Assembly: GCA_037447655.1 (NCBI GenBank)
Contig: JBBHKE010001501.1
Span: 127,501 to 150,000 of the forward strand
From: Zygnema cylindricum
Lineage: Eukaryota; Streptophyta; Zygnematophyceae; Zygnematales; Zygnemataceae
Length of the DNA: 22,500 nt
Reading direction: 5' to 3'
Shown here piece after piece: positions 8,191 through 16,061 of the stretch. The position numbers were made by a program, and so were the translations under genes. Positions within the stretch are counted from its first letter, which is position 1. Each line of letters begins with the position of its first letter. Under the pieces are notes generated by a model. The model saw only the letters and a program-made list of their open reading frames with translations. It was not told where the DNA came from and made no database searches.

Positions 8191-8284
8191 GTTCCAAAAG
8201 ATCATAGATAAAGGTTTCCTGAGAAAAAGAGAGGGGCGTTCCAAAAGACCATAGATAAAGGTTTCCTAAGAAAGAGAGAGGGTG
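8191..8284. repeat. 47-bp tandem duplication in element B RT
   Basis: GTTCCAAAAGA(T/C)CATAGATAAA begins at 8191 and 8238. The copies differ by a few substitutions and a short indel, and the duplication lies within the RT-RNase H connection. Confidence 0.65.
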
Positions 8285-8935
8285 CGAGCTGAGCGATAAA
8301 CGAGAAACCTTAATGCCCAAATAATACGTGAGTTCACCTAGATCGGCCATTTCAAAATGGGTTTGAAAGAGTGATTTGACTTTAGAGATTTCAGAGAGGG
8401 AAGGACCGATAAGAACGAGATCATCGACAAACATGGCAACAATGATGAAGGACGGTGCCAGAGCCACGAGAGTAAATGCTAAAATCGGCATCAATCCGGG
8501 TAAATCCTTCTTTCCTCATAATGGCATCTATGGTATGGTTCCATACACGAGGGGATTGCTTCAATCCATAGATTGTTTTAATGAGATGGCAAGCTAGATG
8601 TTTAGATCCAGGGGAAATATGGCCCTCAGGCTAATGCATGTAAATGTCGTCAGATAAAATCCCATTTAAGAAAGCATTCTTAACATCCATCTGGTGAACA
8701 TGAAAATCATGTTCACCAATTAAAGCAAGTAAAGAGCGTATAGATGTCTGTCGTGCAAGTGGAGCAAAGGTTTTAGTGAAATCTATACCTTCGATTTGTG
8801 AAAAGCCCTTCACCTCCAAGCGAGCTTTGTATTTGTTCACTGATCCATCCACTTTTCCTCTACATGGAAGACCCATTTAGAGCCGATCGCCTTTCTTCCA
8901 GAGGAATGGGGAATAAGATTCCATGTTTTGTTGGA

Positions 8936-9254
8936 AAGCCAAGAATGCACAGCTCAACCTAAGCCTCTAGGATAGGCCGGACCCACTTTGGTTTGACAAC
9001 GAATAGCAGCGACCCAGGCAAGAAATAACTCTGACCGACTTTAACCCAATGAAGGCAAGACTCTATGAGTTCGGCGCAAAAAAAATCATTGAAAACGCTC
9101 ACCTAAGCGGAATGTTATAGCTGTTCAAAGTCAGCCTCTTTATACAGATGCCCTCTAAGAGAGAGGGACTAAGAAACTTTCTAAGTTCCTAAATCGTACT
9201 CACAACCCCTATCTAGTAATTTATCTACCAATAAGAATACTGTAACGTACAATT
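8936..9254. other. Poorly interpretable segment of element B between integrase linker and RT
   Basis: Should encode the end of the linker and the first part of RT on the minus strand. Only scattered short matches are visible. A minus-strand TATAAAG (around 9140) and G/A-rich pieces raise the possibility of another small insertion, but I could not define ends. Confidence 0.3.
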
Positions 9255-9875
9255 TGTACGGGGGAAGGTACATTAGCCGTGGTAGGTTTGTGCGGCTTAT
9301 GTATAACACCAATGAGGACGATGTACTTCACATGTCTGACGCCATGGTTTTGTCTATTCTCCCTCCGCCAACCTCTGGCGACTTGCCACGTGTCAATATG
9401 TCGGCTCTTTGGCGTAAGCCGCCAAAAGAGCAATTCCGGTATGCTAGCGCCCACGCGGACCGTCTGCTCGTAATTCTCCAATCAATGTCGTCTGTTTGAT
9501 TCCAACGGCGCGCAAAATGTACTTTGCGCCGTTGTACTTTTCCCGTTCCGTGTTCACCATTTTGTAGGTTCGCCCTTTCATGAAAGTATCGCGTATATAA
9601 GTTTAAATAAATTTCAAACATAATGTGTGTATTGATTTTTCTATGACTTGGCGGATAAGGTGGACGGTTAGTTCACACTCCGTAAGACCTAAAATCAAAT
9701 CTGGATCGGTCCATATATTTTGTTGAGTTCTCCTTCTGTCGCTCTCTCTTTTTCTCCTTAGTTTGCACTTTGTCTACTAAAGGGTCAGCCATGGTGGCTC
9801 TCCACCTAACTCTCTCTCTCTCTCTCCTATCTAGAGTCTACAAAATAAACTAGTGACTTGAGAATTACTTTTTCA
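9255..9875 (+). mobile_element. Probable solo LTR (insertion C) inside element B
   Basis: 621 bp starting TGTACGGGGG and ending CTTTTTCA, with ACAATT directly on both sides (9249-9254 and 9876-9881). It contains a TATA box TATATAA at 9594-9600 in plus orientation, followed by a leader-like region with CT-rich tracts. There is no coding sequence. Removing it with one duplication brings element B linker sequence together. The 6-bp duplication is one longer than usual for copia elements. Similar GTAC- and CGCGCC-rich style occurs in the element A LTR, but I saw no clear alignment. Confidence 0.5.
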
Positions 9876-10166
9876 ACAATTTGGACGTTTTACGACGGTT
9901 TTGAGAGAGAGGGGCTAAAATAAGAGAGGCAGAGGCCCCAACAGAGTAAACATAAGCATGAGAGGCATGGCCCTATGGAGGTAACAAGCCGAATGGGGGG
10001 AAATCTAGGGCGTGAGGGGTTTTGCCGATGTAAAAGAGAGGGCTAAGGAAGAGAGGAAGGCTCAAATTCGGGAAGAGGAAAAAGCTCAAGAGGAGGAAAA
10101 GGCCCAGAAGGAGGTGAGTGGGAAAAAATTGTGGTGGAAAGATTGTCAAAAAGAGGATCAGCTTGG

Positions 10167-10226
10167 GAAAGAGGGAGAGAGGAGGTAGTACCATTGGAAA
10201 GAGGGAGAGAGGAGGTAGTACCATTG
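10167..10226. repeat. 30-bp exact tandem duplication
   Basis: Two identical 30-bp units, 10167-10196 and 10197-10226. The unit is a multiple of three, so ten codons (GTTSSLPLS-type on the minus strand) are duplicated in frame. Confidence 0.85.
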
Positions 10227-10245
10227 GAATTTGTGACAGATTGGA

Positions 10246-10297
10246 GAGGAAGGATGGTTGATTGGCCGGCAGAGGAAGGATGGTTGATTGGTCGGCA
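10246..10297. repeat. 26-bp tandem duplication, one mismatch
   Basis: Units 10246-10271 and 10272-10297 differ at one C/T. The unit is not a multiple of three, so it shifts the reading frame of element B. Confidence 0.85.
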
Positions 10298-10454
10298 GGA
10301 GTGATGGAGCTGTTGGGAAAACAAGAGGGGGGGGAGAAGATGGAAGAGGAGGGGAATATGAAATGGGTAGGGGAAAAATTGGGGAGGAGTAGAAGGAGCC
10401 GGCTAACTGAAGGTAGAGGGGTGGGAAGGTGTAAGGTAGGTGAGTTCAGAGGGT

Positions 10455-11331
10455 TAAAGATATTGGGGGAGGAGGTTCACAGGAAGAGGGTTATGGAGGG
10501 TGAGAGAAGGAAATTCGGATAATGGGGGAAGAGGGGAAAGAAAAGGCGCGCGTGAAAAGGTTTGGAGAAGTGGCGTTTCGTTGAAAATCACTTCTCTGGT
10601 GGTGATGACGCGATTTTTAGAAGGACTCCAGATTTGGTATGTCGTCCGATTGGAGGAGATCCTTATACCACGCTTCACATCCAAAGATGCGAAGGTGGCC
10701 TATATCTTATTTGACAGGGGACCACGCTTCCATTGGAGTAGAGTTGGTTAAAGCATTAGTGGGACAAAGATTGCGTAGGTAATTAGCATAAATGACAACC
10801 TCTACCCAAATTACATAAGGCAAATTTGAAAATTACAGCATGGAGCGTGACATGTCATGTAATGTGCGATTGTACCTTTTTGCAGCGTCATTTTGTTGTG
10901 GCGTGCGAGGCGCCTTTAAGTGACGCGCGATTCCGTGCTCCGTAAGAAAATTTGAAAATTGAGTGGACAAAAATTCGCCACCGTTGTTGCTTAGCAAGAC
11001 CTTGATTCGTTTTGTTGTGAATAATTTCTGTCGACGCTTTAAATTCCTGAAATCGTGCAAATGCGTCAAATTTATGAGAGATTGGATACACGTGTGAAAA
11101 ACGAGTGGCGTGGTCAATGAAAGAGATAAAATAAAGAGACCCACTGTAGTTGTGCGTGCGCATGGGACCACACACGTCGGTATACACAAGTGCAACTCTA
11201 GCGCTAGTGGGAAATGAGTGACGCGGCATTTTGCCTTGCACGCAACCATTACAAAAATCCAAAAACTTGTTAGAAAACGAATTTAATCTAGTTACAAGAT
11301 TTTGCAAGGTATGCAAACTGTCGCTATTCAA
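10455..11331 (-). pseudogene. Element B integrase (broken, catalytic residues lost)
   Basis: Reading from 11331 down: a zinc-binding remnant ending CNGCVQGKMPRH, the first catalytic Asp in YTDVCGPM (11176-11178), then after a frameshift SNNGGEF, where Asn (10986-10988) replaces the second Asp of the usual SDNGGE. PQQNDAAKRYNRTL follows, where Lys (10878-10880) replaces the catalytic Glu of GVAER. The C-terminal part has YANYLRN, then a TAA, then GHLRIFGCEAW, and finally YQIWSPSKNRVITTREVIF. It belongs to the copia integrase family (DDE). Two of three catalytic positions are gone, both by G-to-A changes. Confidence 0.85.
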
Positions 11332-11515
11332 ATGACCGTATCTTAAATGCCAAAGTGAAAAAATTTCAACGCTAACATTTAAAGCAAATATCTTTGGCGT
11401 ATTATAAGATTTTAAGACGTACGTAGAATCTTATGCTACGCTAAAACCCACAATACTATTGTTTTTTATATAAGTTAACGTTACTCTATCATTACTTAAT
11501 TCAACTCTTAAGCCG

Positions 11516-11735
11516 TCAAAAGTGGCGTTTTTCACAGAAAAATAAATTCCTAGCTAGACTAGGTACAAAAAGTGCGTTTCGAATGTGAACAGATGCACCA
11601 AGGACGTGTACGTTGCCATAATGAGTAGCCAATAGAATGTGGTCTTCTCCTAAGCGAATCCCCATAAGAGATGATAAAGGACAAAGGTGAGTAAACCAAT
11701 CGGATCTTGTGGTGACTAGCGCCACTGTCGATTAG
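11516..11735 (-). pseudogene. Element B aspartic protease (frameshifted)
   Basis: The active-site motif LIDSGASHH lies at 11709-11735 on the minus strand. A frameshift right after it moves the rest (THLCPLSSL, FVPSLARNLF) into another frame. In copia elements this enzyme, acting as a dimer, cuts the Gag-Pol polyprotein. FVPSLARNLF is the usual end of the domain. Confidence 0.75.
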
Positions 11736-12794
11736 TCATTTGTCAAGGATTTAGATGAAAAATGGTACCCTTGTGGAAAACAAGTATTTGGAGGGACAGG
11801 ATATGGGATATAATGAGCGCCATTTCCATATCCGAATTTCGGTGGGTGAGGGAGTACAAATAAGGTAGCTACTGGAGTGGGAAAATTAGAGGGAAAATGA
11901 GAGGAGGAAACAACCGGCCAAGGGAGGTTAACGAAGTTTGGGGAGGCATAGTGCGTTGCGGCGATATGAGATTGTGGGAGGTATGGAGCGGGGGAATAGT
12001 GATAAGGATAATGAAATTTTGGAGGGAAATAAGGGTGTGGAGGGAGTGGAGAAGCGGGAAAAACTGGTGGGATGGCTTGGGCAACTTTGGCATCCCCTCC
12101 ATTTTTTGGTGGGATTGGAAGTCTCGGCTGCCTTCCGCCTAGCCAATTTGCGACATTCTTCAAGAATGTCTTTTTGTTTTGCAATACGTGCAAAACAAAC
12201 GTTGCACCCCCCCTGAGCTAGATTTGTAATTGTCAGCAAAAAAAGCATTTGCATGAGAGTGATTTGTAGCAGAAAAAGAAGGAATTTTGGTCTCTTCATG
12301 CAAATGTTTAGTACAAAGAGAGTGAAAATGAATTGATTGGTCTAAATTGTCAAACAAGGAAATGAAGGGGGAAAAGGTTTCAGGGGGTCCTCCCAAAAGG
12401 GTAGAGGAGAGGTCATCGTCGGAAAGGTGCACGCCAATCATGGTGCACTTTCCGGCGGACAATTCGACCGTGCTAATCTAGTCTTGCATGGAGTACGTTG
12501 GCTTTTTCATGGAATTGCAAAGCGCTCATTTTTGAATTCGGCCGGCGGTCCATCCGCTTTGAATATAAGCCGCTTGAAGACGATTCTAAGCCTTGGCGGA
12601 AAAAGAGGCGCCACGGATAAGACGAGTGCGCTCGGTAATAAGTGACATCAGTAGGCGAGCGTGCGCATCCTCAACTTTTTGTTTTTATGTAGCTATTTCC
12701 AACTCTTTGGTAGCTTGTTTTTATGTAGCTATTTCCAACTCTTTGGTAGCTTTTTGTGCAGGTGTATTAGTAGAGGAAAGAATAGGGGGTTCTG
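11736..12794 (-). pseudogene. Element B gag, C-terminal part
   Basis: Continuation of gag from the site where element A inserted. Reading down from 12794: SEPPILSSTNTPAQKATKELE, a 36-bp duplication containing TAA, decayed sequence, then CTMIGVHLSDDDLSSTLLGG, HLHEETKIPSF, a zinc knuckle CTYCKTKRHS with the final LEEC displaced by one base (12153-12192; CX2CX4HX4C if read through), and a long Pro-rich tail before the protease. The knuckle packages the element RNA in functional relatives. Confidence 0.75.
12681..12752. repeat. 36-bp exact tandem duplication in element B gag
   Basis: Units 12681-12716 and 12717-12752 are identical. A multiple of three, so twelve codons (including a stop) are repeated in frame. 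No mismatch suggests it is recent. Confidence 0.9.
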
Positions 12795-13019
12795 AAATTT
12801 GCAGAAACTAATGGTTTTATTAGTATTTTCTAGGTCTGAAAAGAAATATAGAAGTCGAGGCAGTCTATCTCTAACTTCTCTCTCCAACTCTCAAACTTGT
12901 CGCAGTCATTGAGAAATTGGAGAGGAAGCTAGAGCCATGGCTACCTTGGCTATCCTGAGGTTTACGGGAATTTTATATTAGGGTTTATTTAATTAATTAA
13001 AAGGTATGTGCCGGCGGCA

Positions 13020-13086
13020 GGATTTGATCCTTGTACCTACCGGCCGTCAGACAGGAATTAGCCGGTAGCCTTAGCCGTTAAGTCTA
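13020..13086 (-). promoter_or_regulatory. tRNA-like Pol III A-box/B-box pair, antisense within the 5' LTR
   Basis: On the minus strand TAGACTTAACGG (13075-13086) resembles an A box. GGATCAAATCC (13020-13030) matches the B-box consensus GGTTCGANTCC at about nine positions. The boxes are about 44 nt apart, as in tRNA genes. The acceptor stem does not pair, so this is not a functional tRNA gene. A tRNA-derived insertion (for example a SINE head) in the LTR is possible. Confidence 0.4.
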
Positions 13087-13188
13087 GCGGTAGTGTTACG
13101 TAGCATATAGTTTGATAGTAATTTAAATATGTATACGTGCGATAAACCATTTAACTGAAATGAATTACGGGATACATAGATCCAGTAA

Positions 13189-13196
13189 TATATAAA
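13189..13196 (+). promoter_or_regulatory. TATA box of element A LTR
   Basis: TATATAAA in the 5' LTR; the counterpart in the 3' LTR is TATATAA at 18702-18708. Transcription would start about 30 nt downstream, close to an inverted repeat, giving a leader of roughly 600 nt before gag. Confidence 0.45.
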
Positions 13197-13234
13197 TGTA
13201 CGACTTATGGTACGGACACAAATCAGTACCGCGC

Positions 13235-13258
13235 ATTTGTTTCGTAAATGAAACAAAT
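13235..13258. other. Hairpin in the element A LTR near the expected transcription start
   Basis: ATTTGTTTC and GAAACAAAT are perfect 9-bp arms with a 6-nt loop. They are surrounded by direct copies of TACCGCGCAT (near 13227 and 13259). Present in both LTRs. It could be a cap-proximal RNA structure or a protein-binding site. Confidence 0.5.
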
Positions 13259-13849
13259 ACCGCGCATGTATTTATTACGGCTACGACTAAAGCCGAATTT
13301 AATCGGACGGCCGGGATTAGCGCCGAGATCGCGGAGGAAGATTTCGGCGGTTTGTGGCCATCGCCACATCGGATGACGCGTGGCGAAATTCCGTTGGATT
13401 GTGGAATCTCCGGAGATTATGGCACCGAATCCGGATTTGACATGTGTCGACATTTTGGCCATGTCGTACAATGTCCGTACATAAAGTACACCGGCAGCTG
13501 TACTTTTGCTTACGGAACTCAATTATGATTGGTTCCGTACATCAGTAGATAGAGTCTGTGAGAGAGATAGGACTTAGAAAAATTAGAAGATAGGACCCCC
13601 TCTCCCAGAGAGCTTCTGTACAAAAGGTCAACTTTGACCCTCCATAACTTACTGCTCAGGGGAGCAAATTCAGAGATTCTTTTTGCTATCGACTCAGGGG
13701 AGTCTTGTCTTCACAGGGGTGAAGTTGGTCAGAGTTTTTGTCTGCCAGGGTGGCAGTTATTTTTGCTTAAACACAAAGGGGTCAAGATTATCCTAGAGGC
13801 TTCTTGGAAGCTGTCCACTCTGAGGACTTATGGAGGTCTCAGAGTTTCA

Positions 13850-13861
13850 GGTTATGGGCCC
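13850..13861 (+). promoter_or_regulatory. Primer-binding site of element A (initiator tRNA-Met half-molecule type)
   Basis: GGTTATGGGCCC immediately after the LTR. Its complement GGGCCCATAACC is the anticodon stem-loop of eukaryotic initiator tRNA-Met (anticodon CAU in the middle), not the tRNA 3' end. Drosophila copia primes from such a cleaved 5' half of initiator tRNA. Element B has the same 12 bases. Confidence 0.8.
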
Positions 13862-15839
13862 ACCCTCTAGGGTACCAATCTTTAATGGAACTGGCTTCAT
13901 ATACTGGGAAAGTATGATGATAGGAGCTCTATGCGAAAAAAGGTTTTGGGGGATAGTGAGTGGACGATTGGGGCGTCCATCAAGTCTTGGAATTCCTCCA
14001 GGGTTTAAAGGAAGCAGATTCACCAGGAAAGAGGATTCACCTTCAACGGAGGAAACAAAGGAAGGAGAGGTGGTGGACAAAGGAAAGGAGAAGGAGGCGA
14101 CCACACCAATAGCAACTGGTTTAGCATTCATGTCACCTATTCCGAGGAACGAGGAGAATGATACTGAAACTTGGGACTTCAACAATATGGCGGCAAAGCA
14201 CTTCATCCTACGCCATCTCACTCAAGGACTTGCATGTCCTCATTTGCAGGTAGAGAGGGCATCCGATCTTTGGATGGCTCTCATAGAGATGTACCGAAGT
14301 GGTACGATTTAGCAACAACAGTTGGCTGATCAGAAAGTTAAGGAGTATGTATACAAAGGGGGAAATATGTTGGATTTTTGCAATGAGCTTGCTACACTCT
14401 TCATGGAGCTAGAGAGTGCGGGTAAAGTTTTTAGTGAAAAAGAAAAAGTTAACTGTTTACTAATGAAGTTACCTGATGAGTTCGAAAACATAGTCAACCG
14501 TGTGCAGGACTTGCCGGACTCAAGGTGGATATGGAACTCAGTGGTAGGGATGATTCTCGTTCGAGAGAATACGATTGAGATCCGAAGGGGAGGAAAGAGT
14601 GGCCAAGCCTTGGCAACAGCGACCGATTGGAGGAACAAGGATTCCCGGAAACCAGTCGGAAACTATGGGGGTAGGGAGCAGAAAAAACAGGTTGGCGAGT
14701 TCGAACCAAGGGCTCCCAAAGGTTTATGTCATTTCTGTAAGAAACCGGGGCACTATATGGCAGAGTGCACCAAGCTAATCGAGCTTCGGTTAAAGGAGGG
14801 GCAGACCGGTGGTACCCCGAGAGGAAAGAAAAAGGCCCTTGTCACACAGGTACTTGAGGCGGAATCCGAGGACGAGGACGATGAGCTCCTTTTGGATGAG
14901 GAGTTGGAGGAGAAAACTGAGGTTGAAATTCCACGAAGGTAGAAATGTGCTAACGGTGGATTGAAAGGTGAAGCAGGCTGGATTATAGATTCAGGTGCCT
15001 CAATGCACATGTGTAAGGATAGACACCTGTTCACTAAGATAAGAAAGATTCCCACCTTAGAGATAGAGTACGGGGATGGGAGGATAGTCACCACTACTCT
15101 TGTAGGATCGGTAGACCTGAAAGTGTTAGTAAAAGGAAAGACATCCATATTAACATTCTCCGATGTATTGTTTATTCCGGAGCTGAACAAAAACCTTATC
15201 TCTACATCAGTATTAGATGATAAGGGTTTTTTTACTAGCACTAGGGAAGGAGTCTTTACTACTAGTTTTGAGGAGGATGTCTATTTCATTGCTGAGAAAG
15301 GTAGCCATGGGATGCTTAGGCTGATCTTAAGTAATGAAACGAAGAAACTTTATTATGCTGGTGTTCATGATATTATGATGTGGCATAAGAGGCTTGGGCA
15401 TGTGAATCTAGATAAGCTAAGAGAGATGAAAAAGATGGGAGTGGTGGAAGGGATTCAGTGCAGTGAGAGTGATGATATAAGTGATTGTAGTGGGTGTGCT
15501 CAAGGTAAAGCACACAGATTACCCTTTCCAAAAACAGCCACCTACAAGGGAGAAAAACTTCTAGATCTAGTACACACAGATATTTGGGAACCGGCTAGAG
15601 TGCCCTCACCGGGGGGGAAGAGATTTATGATGACTATAACTGATGATTGGTCTCGGTATTCCCGAGTATATTTTTTGAAAAACAAGTCAGAGGCTGAGGA
15701 CTGTTTTAGACAATATAAAGCATGGAGCGAAAAACTCCATGAAACTCTAATCAAGAGAGTAAGGAGTGACAATGGTGGAGAGTATACTTCTAACCAGTTT
15801 GATGATTTTTTGAGGGAAGATGGGGTTCAACACCAAAAG

Positions 15840-16061
15840 ACAGTTCCAAAATCCGGAACAGAATGGGGTAGCTGAAAGGTTAAATAGAACACTAAGTGAT
15901 AGTGCTAGAAGTATGTTGTCGGATAAGAAGATAGGAAAAAGGTTTTGGGACAGTTCCAGAAAATCCGGAACAGAATGGGGTAGCTGAAAGGTTAAATAGA
16001 ACACTAAGTGATAGTGCTAGAAGTATGTTGTCGGATAAGAAGATAGGAAAAAGGTTTTGGG
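15840..16061. repeat. 110-bp tandem duplication in element A integrase
   Basis: 15840-15949 and 15950-16061 are the same sequence except that the first copy lacks two bases near 15848. The first copy ends the frame (TAG at 15873-15875). The second copy gives the normal PENPEQNGVAER reading with the catalytic Glu and joins the downstream frame. Confidence 0.9.

Larger units (their letters stand above)
7319..8935 (-). pseudogene. Element B reverse transcriptase and RNase H (broken)
   Basis: Reading from 8935 down: WNLIP and AIGSKWVF (start of the copia RT domain), a frameshift near 8872, NKYKARLEVKGFSQ, HQMDVKNAFLNG, YGLKQSPRVW, a further frameshift, then the catalytic box MFVDDLVLIG (8420-8431; FVDD instead of the usual YVDD), and TYYLGIKV. 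RNase H follows with KQPTTACSITEAKYMA (about 7690-7740) and ends VADYLTKALHRPHF with a TAA stop at 7319-7321, just before the polypurine tract. Three short tandem duplications (near 7552, 7925 and 8191) break the frame. It would copy the element's RNA into DNA if intact; in this state it cannot be expressed as one protein. Confidence 0.85.
9882..10454 (-). pseudogene. Element B linker between integrase and RT
   Basis: Low-complexity Pro/Ser/Leu-rich coding sequence on the minus strand (for example SHSPPSGPFPPLELFP), which is normal for the spacer after the integrase core of copia polyproteins. It contains two exact or near-exact tandem duplications (10167-10226 and 10246-10297). Confidence 0.6.
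12800..13849 (+). repeat. Element A 5' LTR
   Basis: TGCAGAAAC...GAGTTTCA. It contains an antisense tRNA-like Pol III box pair (13020-13086), a TATA box TATATAAA at 13189-13196, a hairpin just downstream (13235-13258) and a long leader. Short inverted ends (GAAAC and GTTTC) match the usual LTR tips. Confidence 0.95.

Noticed and set aside
9221-9621. Overlapping open frames on both strands in insertion C
   Set aside because: They lie in a GC-richer LTR segment, overlap each other on opposite strands and show no domain motif.
9113-9878. Alternative boundaries TGTTATAG...CAACA for insertion C
   Set aside because: The flanking 5-mers do not match, whereas 9255-9875 has exact ACAATT flanks and TG...CA ends.
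12993-13100. Functional tRNA gene in the element A LTR
   Set aside because: Box motifs are present, but the acceptor stem does not pair and the T-stem has only three good pairs.
13634-13870. 78-codon frame at the end of the 5' LTR
   Set aside because: It has no ATG start, overlaps the gag start in another frame and is present only because the LTR lacks stops there.
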